Assembly (NCBI GenBank): GCA_950295325.1
Contig: OX485806.1
Coordinates: 17,548,001 to 17,608,000 of the forward strand
DNA length: 60,000 nt
Reading direction: 5' to 3'
Origin: Polytrichum commune
Taxonomy: Eukaryota; Streptophyta; Polytrichopsida; Polytrichales; Polytrichaceae
In this document: piece after piece, positions 48,005 through 59,189 of the stretch
Layout: each line of letters starts with the position of its first letter
Position numbering within the stretch: the stretch's first letter is position 1
The notes under the pieces: generated by a model
What the model was told of the DNA's origin: nothing
What the model saw: the letters and a program-made list of their open reading frames with translations, nothing else
Databases searched by the model: none
Made by a program: the position numbers and the translations under genes

Positions 48005-48624
48005 GGATGCAAGCACAGTAAAGTGGACAAATCATGATCCTTGCTTAGTGTTCACTAAAAGTGATTCAAAACTATACACTGAATTTGAATTTTGTGAAGA
48101 AAAAAAGTCATAGACATTTTTAAAAATAAACTAATCTACAAAGCCAAGCAAATTATAATGATAAGAAAAATTCCAAGAAAAGTTCACATCTTTTAGAAGA
48201 TGGTACAAGTGGTGTGCAAGTAGGCGATATTGAACAAGTGGCTATCTAAATTTTGTTTAAAGTTCAATAAAATTACATTAAATCTATGGTTCTCCATAAA
48301 GTTTTGTGATGACACCCTCAAGTAGATAATGAATTCGAGTAATAGGAAAGAAAATTCCAACTTCAAGATAGTTAAAGGTCATGAAATCTACGTCCAAAAC
48401 CATACTCAACCATTTGCTTTTGAGCATCACTTTTAATGATAAGTATCGAAGATCTCAACTTGATTTCCTACATTTGAGTATTCAACACAACAACAAAGGT
48501 CATCATGAAAAAGAAATCCAATTTAAACAATGCTTTGCTACTACTTTTAGGCCTTTGACCTAGAAAAATGATGGTTTTAGTATACTGGAACACTTTCTTT
48601 GGTCCACTTTGCCATGCTTGCACC
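48005..48624 (+). mobile_element. ~600-bp TIR repeat, family C, copy 2
   Basis: The left end is GGATGCAAGCACAGTAAAGT; the right end, inverted, is GGTGCAAGCATGGCAAAGTG. Shared interior with other copies: GTGATTCAAAACTATA, AAAGGTCATGAAATCTACGTCC, TTTGCTACTACTTTTAGG. The small frame at 48381-48563 is not conserved. The target duplication was not resolved. Confidence 0.8.
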
Positions 48625-51600
48625 CAAATAGCAAAAAATCAAAGGTGAATGCACGTATTGTGGACACTATAAACAAATCAAGATATGTAGGGGTTTAATA
48701 ACAAAATGAATATTTACATGAGTGCATAAGCAAATCCATGTGGGAGACATGAAGGTTGAGCCTGCCGTATTTAAGGTCCATGTGAATACCCTATATTTCT
48801 TGAGTTGGAACTCATCGATGACTTATAATTTACTATGTGTACATATAAGTTAAAAACCATTATAGTTCATTGTCCACATGAGGTGCACCCACCTTAGCTA
48901 GAATTGTCACTCCTTTCACCTTGTACTCTTGATCCCAATAGGTTAAAGCTAGAGGTTCAGTAACTTTAGCTACTCGCATAAAAAATTTATGTGATTTGTG
49001 TAACTTTGACCTATATTTATCCCTAAACGTTTTCTTCTCCAAAATTCATCAAGTTGATATGGTTGAGTTTACACTATATCCACATGTAGTATGAGAGGAC
49101 CATGGCAAATCTAACTATATATATGTCAAGGTTTTGGATCGCTCTATATGTTTCCCAATTAAATAAATTGTTCATATACTCAAATAGTTGATATATTTGG
49201 ATTTTCTTAATTTGGGGGAGGTGTTAGCATGCAACATTTCTTTGAATCTCTGAGAGTTCTTGTTCACATGTTTTTAGTGATGGGATGGGTTGCAAATGGG
49301 GTGAGCTTGATGCTTAACATCATAAAGTAAATCGTGTCCACATTAGGCTTTGTTTTGGAACCTTTAACTCATATCTAGACTTTGGAGAAGCCTTCTTTGG
49401 CCATGGCCATGTATATGCCCAAATGAACCACAATATTCTTTCACATGTGTGACAAAGACACAACTCCAAGATAAGAACATATGTGGATGATAAATAATAA
49501 GCATTCATGCAAGATAAGATCAATTGATATGAATCAGTCTTTGATAATCCTTTCCAAAAGGATGGACGTTGTACTTTGAAAGTTTGCCTCAAGGACAACT
49601 CGGACACCCTACCCATGCACTTCAAAAGTGTCCCTATGCCATAGTTTTCTCTAGCTTCCCGCCAAAAAATTAGTGTTGTAGGTTTCCATCAACATTTTCC
49701 AATATTGACTCAATATTCATCCTAACACTTAATCTTCACCTATAGGAAACTAATAAAAATAAAAGAAAAAGGAAAACTCCAAAAAAATTATCACTCTAGG
49801 TCGCTTGGACAGCATTAAAAGTGAGCATAATATTATTTATACAATATTGTAAATTTTGGAATTGGCACACAATTTGTGATTCCTCCTATATATATATATA
49901 TATATATATTACAAACATCCAAGAGATAAACATTCTACTATGAGGCTAATCTACGCCCATTTTGAATGCAATTCATATTGTAGGGCTCATTGAGAAGAGA
50001 GGAGGGTTTTCTCAATTGGCCAATTCAATACCAATTTAATTAGTGGCTTATTGGAGAGATAGACATGACATGGACACCATTGCTTAATGCCTTACCAACC
50101 CTCATCTAGGTTTCCCCGTGGTGGTGTTTTTGTTGTGTTTCTTCCTTACAATTGAATTTCAATTTGTACTTTATTTTTATAGTAAAAGAAGGAGGAGAAG
50201 GGGGGGGGGGTGGAAAGGATTTAAGGTATAAAGTTGAATAAAATTTTATATAATTGGTTTTGCTTTGAATTGGCTATCAATTCCTATACACAATAACCAC
50301 ACAATAGACCACGGAGAAGGATATCCAAAGCATTCAAGATAATTTGGAAACCCCCCCCCCCCACATGTTTCCCAAATAATTCCTCGGGATTTCCGTGTGT
50401 TTGTTCCCGCTTCATAATTGGTGTTCAAGAATATAGAGGACGCACCAAATTCTTGAGTGACATCCTCGGGACTGTCTTCCACTATAAATGGTCCATGTCA
50501 TTCCACCACTCATGGCGAGAAAATGCTTTAGATGTATTACACTAAATATTGTATTTCGTGTCACCAATTTTTTAATTTTTAATTTTTAATTTTTAATTTT
50601 TTCAATACTCATTGTAAAATGATTGTGGAGTGTCACCAACACTAAACATAGATCTAACATTATTCGTCGTTCCTTGCAAACCACAATTGGGCACTATAGA
50701 TTTATGATGTTGCGACCATTGTCACTTACTAGGGGATTTTTCATCCACCTTTCAATTATCCATGACAAGATACCATTCTAAAATTTCTAGGATGCAAAAT
50801 ACACCAAACTTTGTTTCAATACTTAGCATGGACTTCATCCAAATGTTAATCATCCGTGACAACACTTGTAAACCTATTCATAAGAAGTGGCACTGAAAAG
50901 AAATACCACGGTGCCATTAAATACAATACTTAGTATGGTGCCCTCCATTATAAATGTAGGGCAATGTAAGATCATGACCACACAACGTAAACCAAACACT
51001 AACACAAAGGGGTGTTAAAATGGGTCAATATTACATGAATGGAAGGTAGCTCCTTCATGTGTTCCACACGTACACTCTATTTAAGCACTTTGAATCGTGA
51101 GTCTCATGATCAAAACTAACATCTTTCAATACACAAAGCTTTTACATATAAATAGTTGAAACTAAGATTTCATATAAGGTGTTCAAAAAATACATGCTTT
51201 GATGTGTTGGAATCTCTTGTCAATTGCTAGCCAAAATTATTGAGAACCTCTTAGAAATTAAATAATAAATATTATTAATGATTGAAGTGAGGGTTCTTAC
51301 TCATACCATAATGTGAACTACACCCTTGCATTTTATTACTACACACACACACATTTCTTTTTGCCTAGCAAGCTTTGGACTTTGGCCCTATGGCTTTGCA
51401 TGCACATATATATAACTAATTTTATAGCGCATTTTTGAATTATGGTATCATGTATGATAAGTTTCCACATGGTCAAGGATTCATGGTACATGTGTAAGTT
51501 GAAGGTGAAATTGTTGGATATTTCCTTTTTAAGAAATTGGAACTTGTAATTAGCATCAAATGTCCCAATTCTTTCCAACGACATTGGGAATAGCATCACT

Positions 51601-52241
51601 TATCATCAACAATTGTTTTGATACGCCACATGTATGTGGTTCAAGACATGTTCATAATGAAGATTTCATAAGAAGGTTGTTTTCATTGCAACCTTTTTCA
51701 GAACTTCATAAGTTGCAAAGTTTGAAGTTTTCAAGTTGGAACAACTATTGAAAATCTGGTTTATTTCCTCTAATTGTAAACAATTGGGTAGATAAAGACC
51801 ACCATGAAAATCTACAAATAGTTGTATAAATTGGAGTTCAAACTCCAAAATACCTAAATTCCCAAGCGGGGCGAATAAAGGGTCAACCCTTAAAGGACCG
51901 GGGTTTGTTTATATTATATAGTGACAATTAGTATGAACCCCCCAACATATGTTGATTATTTTTGGGTAGTTGATATCATATCCATAGTTGGTTACTTACA
52001 TAAATGTATGCTCCAACTAGAAGAATGCATATGATTTATAGGTTTGTTTTAGATAAGGTATCTTTTGACACAATTAGTAACATTGATATTGTAATTAGGT
52101 TGGTTTCACGAAAAAGTTGCCTCTTTATCCATGTAAATTACCTTGGGTCAAAACCAAATCATAGAGAAATTTAAACGTTGTTTATTGAATTGTATAACTT
52201 CCACAATATAATAGTAAATATTGTACTTTGTTATGATGGTG
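48625..52241. other. Intergenic DNA with simple repeats
   Basis: (TA)n at 49887-49909, G11 at 50200-50210, C12 at 50351-50362, and an AATTTTT array at about 50566-50601. A family B-like end (TTACACTAAATATTGTATTTCGTGTCACC) lies near 50535. No supported gene. Confidence 0.5.
49887..49909. repeat. (TA)n microsatellite
   Basis: About eleven perfect units. Confidence 0.9.
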
Positions 52242-52851
52242 GGTGCAAGCACAATAAAGTGGACTACTCCTTATCCCTATATAGGTTTACATGAAAGTGG
52301 TTTAGAAGTATATACTAACTTTGAATTTTGTGAGGAAGTAATCAAAAACATCCAAAAAAAACATATTGATTTACAAAGCCAAGCAATTTATGTTGACCAA
52401 AACATTTACCAAACAAATCTATATATATTTTAAAAGATGGTGCAAACACTAGGTGATATTGAACAAGTACTTGTCGAGAATTTGTTTTAAATACAATAAA
52501 ATTACGTTAAATTGTTGGTTTCTACCTAAAAAATTGGATGATGTCCTCAAATTTAAAATGAATTCAAGGAACATGAAAAAAAATAAAAATAAAAAATCCA
52601 ACTCCAATATCTAAGGTCATGAAATTTACATCCAGAACTAGGTTGAATCATTGCTTTTGAGCATAACTTTTAATGATAAGTTTTGAAGAACTCATCTTGG
52701 TATTTTACATTTGAGTTCTCAACACAACAACAAACCATGCAAAATTTCCAACTGAAACAACACTTTGCTATTAATTTTAGGCATGTAACCAAAAAATTAT
52801 GGTTTTAATATAACAAAGTACTTTTGTGGTCCACTTTACCATGCTTGCACC
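52242..52851 (+). mobile_element. ~600-bp TIR repeat, family C, copy 3
   Basis: The best-preserved ends of the family: left GGTGCAAGCACAATAAAGTG, right (inverted) GGTGCAAGCATGGTAAAGTG. The word ATGGT occurs beside both ends (TGATGGT-G before, ATGGTA after), a possible short target duplication. The interior follows copy 2. Confidence 0.85.
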
Positions 52852-53009
52852 ATGGTAAAAATATTCAAAATAATGTGGAATGTCAATGAATTAGCGTGGG
52901 GCAACCTAATTGCATTTGGTATCAATATAGGAATTTTAACAAAAAAAAGCTCAAATTGATTTGTAGGACACCTTGACGCTCATGGTTTCTTGAGTTGCCT
53001 TTTTTTTTT

Positions 53010-53368
53010 GGCCACTTCACATGAGAGCCAATGGCCGTGACCATTTGACCATTGTGAGGGCTCTTGACTCTCATCCAAAGGCCGTACCAACTCTCTAAGG
53101 TCCTTGACTCTAGTATGGTGTACCAGAATTTGCATCAAGCCTACCTCTTTGAGGTGGGCCTAACACAAATTCCGGCAGACCATGAAACATTATCCATAGT
53201 CTACCATGTAGGAATCCATGTAAACTTTTCATCAAGGATAATTTCTTTGGACCCTTAGGCCTTCACCTTACAGTGTGAAGTGAACTTGGACAGTCTCAAC
53301 CTTTCGATCAATGAGAGATTCTGGAATGCAATGGTCATGGGCCTTCAGTCTCACATGTGAAGTGGCCC
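53010..53368. mobile_element. Diverged Harbinger-like MITE, copy 3
   Basis: Ends GGCCACTTCACATGAGAG and, inverted, GGGCCACTTCACATGTGAG relate it to 23901 and 25227, as does the interior GAGGTGGGCCTAACACAAA. The left terminal GGG and TAA are lost in a T-run. It is shorter (359 bp), so an older copy or sister family. Confidence 0.7.
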
Positions 53369-53752
53369 TTAGTTTTCCTTTCAAGTTTTGTCTTCTTATA
53401 CCAGTCTGCTCAACAACTCAAATACCTTATCCAATAATTAGCATGTTGTAATGGGAACATCACCATCTTCTCCTTTTCTTTCTTTGCCTTTTTACCACAA
53501 ATTGAAAAATTCAATTGCAAGAACGGAACCAAAATACAACCACCACCCATGCTTGAAGTTGTGGTTGTTAGGACTTGTGGGAACATTGAGCTAAACTAAG
53601 GAGGTCCACAAAACATTGCTGCAAACACCTAACTTAGCATACATTCCGTGCATCCGGGAAAACTTATTGTAGGGTGTTAGAAAGTAAATGCTGACAAGTG
53701 TAAGGTAAGCTGACCTTAAAAGGCCATTTTTCTCTCTGCACTTACTTACTTT

Positions 53753-54100
53753 AGGCTATGAAACACGCAATTAGTGTGAGATGATTAGCACATTCAAATC
53801 GTGCCCATAGCCATTTTCCTCATAATTTTCGGAACTTGACTGGATATCATGTTCATTGTCAAAGTGCAGGTTCTCCGACTTATATATTTTGTCGTATAGG
53901 TCCCCCTCCCCCACCCCCATTTGTGTTTTAAATATTGATTGTGTGTGTCTGGGATGGTTAATGAATTATGCACGTAGTCCATTCCCTTTTCAACATAAGC
54001 ATTTTCAGTGTCCGTTCTTAGATCCACATCCAAACATTCACCACTTAACTCTAGTTGTCCATTTAAGATGGCACCAAATTAGGCACATCCACCTTACTTA
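53753..54100. repeat. Diverged tandem duplication, unit 1
   Basis: Shares with 54236-54540 an ordered set of words: GGNTATGAAAC-CG, GAGATGATT, TAGCCATT, GTCAAA, GTGTCCNTTCTTAGATCCAC. Spacing between the units is about 482 bp. The related minus-strand frames over the two units (VDLRTDT / VDLRMDT) follow from this duplication. Confidence 0.7.
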
Positions 54101-54235
54101 TCATTTAATTAACAAAAAAAAAAACCTTGAATATTATTTGCACAACAATCACATAATTGGGACCTTTGTGCAACTTTGTACTAATATAAGTGGGCCTTGA
54201 ATGGACACTTTTAGTTGTGCACTCACTTCTCGGAG

Positions 54236-54540
54236 GATATGAAACTCGAATTATTGCGAGATGATTGACAATCTAAATCAAAGATGTAGCCATTCTTCTC
54301 GCAATTTGTGGAGCTCGCATGAATATCTTACTTATTGTCAAACATAAGACCCTTTGTCTTATTAAATGGCCATATAGGGTCTTCCCCCCCTCCCCCCTCA
54401 ATGATGTTGACCATCGAGACCATAATGGTTCACAAGATTTTAGCACTTTGTCCAAAATCCTTAAAACAAATGTCCTTTTGGTGTCCATTCTTAGATCCAC
54501 ACCCACACACACTGCTCAAAAATAGGAGTTTGATTAGGAA
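54236..54540. repeat. Diverged tandem duplication, unit 2
   Basis: Counterpart of 53753-54100; contains CCCCCCCTCCCCCC near 54385 where unit 1 has a similar C-rich stretch. Confidence 0.7.
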
Positions 54541-56194
54541 AAGTAATTAAGTAAGGCCCACATACACTATGGGATGGAGGACTGGACACAATTCACATTC
54601 ATATTTGGATCATGGAAATATCCTCACCCCAACCATGAGATTCTAGCATGAAGAGGCCTTGTCCTCATGGCCCAAATGACAAGGCCCAAATAACAAACAC
54701 TGAGTAGAGGAGGATTGTTGTATTTATGTACAAAAGAACACAATAATAGATCCTCAATGTTTCTCACTTCAAGATTTCAAAGTACTATCACTTTGACTCC
54801 CAAATTACGTAGCCATTCTCATGGTTTCTCATTTGGTAATTTGTTCATGTACTTCACATTATATTCTCAAACCCCTACATAGGTTTAAATGTTAAAAGTG
54901 TCCATGACCAAAACATTACTCATCTAATGAGTTGTGTTCAACTGCCTTGACTTTAAATTCAATATGAAGCAGTGGTATTATGGCATCCATAGTCTTTATT
55001 CTCAAATCTACTGTTGGGTTCATGAAAACAACTCATAAGCTGCGTAAAGTTATGACAGGTGCACTCACATTATGTTGCACAAATTCCAAGAGAATAGATG
55101 TGTAGGCTCCATCATGTTGATCACCTAGAGGGAGGCCAATGACATGGTATTTCATCATGAAAGTTGATTGGAACATAAAATTATGCATCAAGTTGTTTTG
55201 GGATGCTTTGCTTGAATTAGACGACATGTTAGATTGGTTTAAAACAATTGACGACTTCTAATATAAGGTGCCACCAATTGTTTAGCTGGTTGTCGTTGAC
55301 AATTATATTTCCACTCGGTGTGTGAAAAGGGCTATTGTGTGTAGGCGCGAGCTTATTATTACATGGAGTTCAAAGTGTTTGGTCATGGGCCATCATGTGA
55401 CACTCCTTGAGAGACCTTGTCAAGGGGTTTAGCCTTCTTGGTGGCTGGACTTGGACTTTGATTGCAGAGTCAAAAACTACAAACAACTAAACATAAAAAT
55501 CCCTAGAAACCATTGAAGGTAAAAAAAAGTTACAAACCATCAACTCTAACACAAATACCCAACATCGTGATGAAGAAATTTATAAATAACACGAAAATTG
55601 AAACCAAAAATCTAACGAATATTCTCAAATTGTTATCATGATGCCATCTTATATTAAAACCCCCATAAAATACCCCTTGCACGTAGAAGATCGGTGTATC
55701 CCCATAGGTGGTGTGAATCATCCTCATATCGAATTGCACCAACATTACAAGGAATACAAATGAACAACTAAAACTCACACACTACATAATGTTGAGATAC
55801 TACTGTGAGCAAAAGGAAGCAACTGTGAAGTTTCGATTGAATTGGGTGGCTTCAAATTTGGGGAAATTTGAGGTCATGCTATGATCATGCCTCAACTACC
55901 ATGGCAAATATTGTGATATGGACCAAACGATCTACAGAAAATCGGATCATATTCTTAAAATATTTGGGTAGTAGTACAGTATTTTCCTCGAACGAGCACA
56001 AGCCTCACACGTTTCCTGTCGAAAGGATGTGGTCCAACTACTAGCTCGCTTACTTGTAAGTGGCACTCGGATTCACTCCTCGACTTCCCGTGTTCTCAAA
56101 TCTTTACCAATTGCAAATTAAAGGAAGTGAATAATGCGTGCGTGTGGGTGTGATTTGGTCTCTTTTTCATGTTCTTCAACAACTATCGATTGGA
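54541..56194. other. Intergenic DNA, nothing recognised
   Basis: Short frames only. 55980-56100 is less AT-rich than its surroundings and may belong to the repeat that starts at 56195. Confidence 0.45.
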
Positions 56195-56470
56195 TTTACA
56201 CAAAACAACTCGTGTTGCACTAGCAAATCTATGATGAAACATGTGCAAAAACCGGATTGAAAATGGGGCCTCCCCCTGATTTAGTTATGGTTATTAGAAG
56301 TGCATGTTTGTTGATATCTTGACTAGATACCTAGGTCCTCCCAATTGTGTTCACTATTGAGTGTAGAGTAGTCATCAAATTTCTAGAGACGCAGTCCAAT
56401 CTCTTTTAAACATGTGACTTTATGATGTTTTCTCTTTGGTCCTCATCAAACCACGTACGAATTTAATATA
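56195..56470. repeat. Dispersed direct repeat, copy 2
   Basis: Matches 636-880: ACTCGTGTTGCACTAGCAAA, GCATGTTTGTTGATATCTTG, TCCTCCCA, GTCCAATCTCTTTT. More diverged in the middle. Confidence 0.6.
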
Positions 56471-56778
56471 GGGGTCCGAATAAAAAAACGGGTGACTTAA
56501 GACCATGTATCTAATGGTAGAGACTTGTGGATGAGCGGTGAGAGAAATGTAGTGAATTTCAACAGAATAGGGTCCACTCTATAAATTTAGCGTTCATTCG
56601 ATTGAAAAATTTCAAGTGTGAAGTGGCAACATTTTGAAAGAACTACAATGAAGCGGGCCTATTACCATGGATACTTCAAAATTTTATCAACCCATTGTTA
56701 ATTTCTTTTATTAAAATCCACACCAATACATGTTAGTCGTTGACATTGTCAACCATGCATCTAAACACAACACTTGCG

Positions 56779-57378
56779 ACATTACTCATAGTCTACAACA
56801 CTTGCGAGTTCTAGTAATCTCATGACTTTGTTGAAGGTGAACATTGGAGCGTGAATGAACTTGTCACTATCATAGTCCACCTTGCACAAAAACTCAAACA
56901 CATAGTATAGATGTTTGCAATACACCCATTTCCCTCTCTTTCCCAAAGCATTCTTTTGTAAAATTTGGGCATGTGTAGTGTGGGATGTTGCCAATTGTGA
57001 CATGGTAGGATGTGTCCTCCTCAGAGACAATGTTCATTATCACTCCAAAGTCAGGATATGGAATGGCAATGACCCCAACCACATAGTAATTGTACGTGAG
57101 TCCAATGCTGTCCCATTTGTGTTTGTAATCCGTTGTGAATGTTGCAAGATTGCAACGCAATGCCTTCAAAGACATGGAAGTCGGGTGGGCGTCCAGATTC
57201 GGGGGCACATTGAAATGCAGCCATGGGTTGGGGAATGACCTCAAACTGAGCAAATTCTTTGAAACACCAACATGACCATCATCCTTGTGGGGCAATGTGA
57301 AGGGCACCAAAGGTCATCAGCTCTAATGGTAGCTATGAGTAATTTGTGCAATGTGTGGAACCAATAGTTCTTTTTGTG
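56779..57378 (-). pseudogene. SWIM zinc-finger protein remnant (MULE/FAR1-like)
   Basis: Minus strand. From 57310 an open frame of ~120 codons leads to TIGNIPHYTCPNFTK. After a one-base shift near 56955 it continues LGKRGKWVYCKHLYYVFEFL, KVDYDSDKFIHAP and VMRLLELA. The pattern CxC-xn-CxH of a SWIM zinc finger is visible as YTC...CKH, with the first Cys replaced by Tyr. Before 57310 the coding similarity seems to continue in a third frame (FHTLHKLLIATIRADD, to 57378), where the family C repeat interrupts it. SWIM fingers of this kind lie near the C-terminus of MULE transposases and FAR1-type proteins. Two frameshifts and a lost zinc ligand mark it as dead. A TE origin is likelier than a host gene. 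Confidence 0.65.
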
Positions 57379-57964
57379 GGTGCAAGCATGGTAAAGTGGA
57401 CCAAAAAAGTGCTCTAGTATACTAAAACCATGTTTTTTTGGTCGAAGGCCTAAAAGTAGTAGCAAAATTTTGTTGGATTGGATTTTTTTGATGATGACAT
57501 CTATTGTTGTGTTAAATACTCAAATGTAGAATATCAAGTTGAGATCTTCAAAACTTATCATTAAGAGAGATGCTCAAAAGAAAATGGTTGAATCTAGTTT
57601 TAGACATAAATTTCATGACCTTAAATATTTTGAAGTTGGATCATTCTTTTCATATTCCTTGACTTCATTATATACTTGAGGGCATCGTCACAAAGATTTG
57701 TACAAAACCATCAATTTAATGTAATTTTATCGTATTTTAAATAAATTTAAGACAAGTACTTATTCAATTTCACCTACTTAGACTTTTCTCAAAATTATTT
57801 TAGTCATCATAAACTGCTTGTCTTTGTAGATCAATATGTATTTCAAATGTTTATGAGCTTTTTCTTTGCAAAATTCAAAGTAAGTGTATAGTTATAAATC
57901 ACTTTAACTTAAACCTAGCCATGGATTAGGAGTCTAATTTGTTGTGCTTGCACCCTTGTATTGT
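57379..57964 (-). mobile_element. ~600-bp TIR repeat, family C, copy 4
   Basis: The left end is GGTGCAAGCATGGTAAAGTG, identical to the inverted right end of copy 3, so it is in the opposite orientation to copies 2 and 3. The right end keeps only TGCTTGCACC. TTGT precedes GGGTGC and follows GCACCC, a possible short duplication. It has inserted next to or into the SWIM remnant. Confidence 0.8.
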
Positions 57965-58318
57965 TTGTACAAGCTTACATCTCATTGGAATGTTAATTCA
58001 AAATACAAATGAAATCAAAAAAATGGAGGATATCATCAAAACATAAATATGGATAGCAACACACCTCACCAAGACCCCCTACTAAAATTGTTATATAGGA
58101 TTAGGGCCAATGTCAATACCATGCTAGAAAGCCTCCACAATACTACACAATACAACACAATGCTAGAAATTTGTTAGAGGAATAAATTGATAATCATATA
58201 CATCAATAATGTCAAATTGTATCATGGTGTAACGGTAGTACTTAGGGTTGAAATAAGTCTATTTGATCTTTTGTAATGAATAAGCACATGTTGATGAAGT
58301 CAATGAATAACAACAATA
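57965..58318. other. Spacer between oppositely oriented family C copies
   Basis: AT-rich, no gene or element seen. Confidence 0.5.
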
Positions 58319-58867
58319 GGTGCAACCATAGTAAAGTGGACAACTCTTGATCATTGCACATGTTCAAGTGAAAGTGATTCAAAACTATATACCCATTTTG
58401 AATCTTGTGAAAAAAATGAATCAATATTTAAAAAATAAATCTATCTACAATGTCAAGCAATTTATGTTGACAAAAAAATCTCAACAAGTGTCTACATATT
58501 CTAGAAGATGGTGCAAGTGGGTGTGCAAGTGGTAATATTCAACAAGTAATTGTCAAAAAAATGTTTAAAATATGATAAAACTACAATGAGTTGATGATTA
58601 TTTTATAGAATTATCTGATAATGACCTCATCAATATAATGAGTTCGAGGAATATGAAAAAAAAATAAAGTTCAAAATAGTTGAGGTCAATTTATGTCCAA
58701 ATGTAGATCTAACCATTTGCTTTGAGCATTACTTTTAATGAAACTTTTGAAGATCTCATCTTGGTATTTTACGTTTGAGTACTTACCACAACAATGGAGG
58801 TCACCATGAAAAAATATTCAATTTAAACAACATTTTGCTACTACTTTTAGTTGTTTGATCAAATAAA
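58319..58867 (+). mobile_element. ~600-bp TIR repeat, family C, copy 5 (right end lost)
   Basis: The left end is GGTGCAACCATAGTAAAGTG, followed by GTGATTCAAAACTATATACC and, near the right, CATTTTGCTACTACTTTTAG. The terminal GGTCCACTTT-CTTGCACC is missing. Orientation is opposite to the copy at 57379. Confidence 0.75.
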
Positions 58868-59013
58868 CTACAATGTAGGTTCTACATAAATTCAAATGTA
58901 GACATGGAATCATGCAACAAATAGAAAGAGACGGAGATGAAAGATGTCATTCAAGTACGCTAGTTCAAAACAATTGATGAGGTCCAAAATGGAGAGGAGG
59001 TTGTGTTAAATAA

Positions 59014-59189
59014 ATGAGAGTGGCATTTGCAAGACCATGCATGTATTGAATTTTGATGGAAATATTGATGGTGATGGGGGCTCACAACTTGGAGATTTTG
59101 CATATGAGTGTATTGAGGGGGTTGATGGTACATCACAACAATCATCTTATAATGATGATGAGGAAGACACACAAACCTCAACCAAGGTA
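59014..59189 (+). other. Possible acidic exon fragment
   Basis: An open plus-strand stretch reads MHVLNFDGNIDGDGG, then GDFAYECIEGVDG and YNDDEEDTQTSTK, and ends at ACCAAG/GTAAGA, a good donor-like site. Upstream it is closed by a TGA. Composition (Asp, Gly, Ser, Thr) looks more coding-like than the neighbourhood, but no family is recognised and no partner exon could be found in the remaining 800 bp. Confidence 0.25.
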
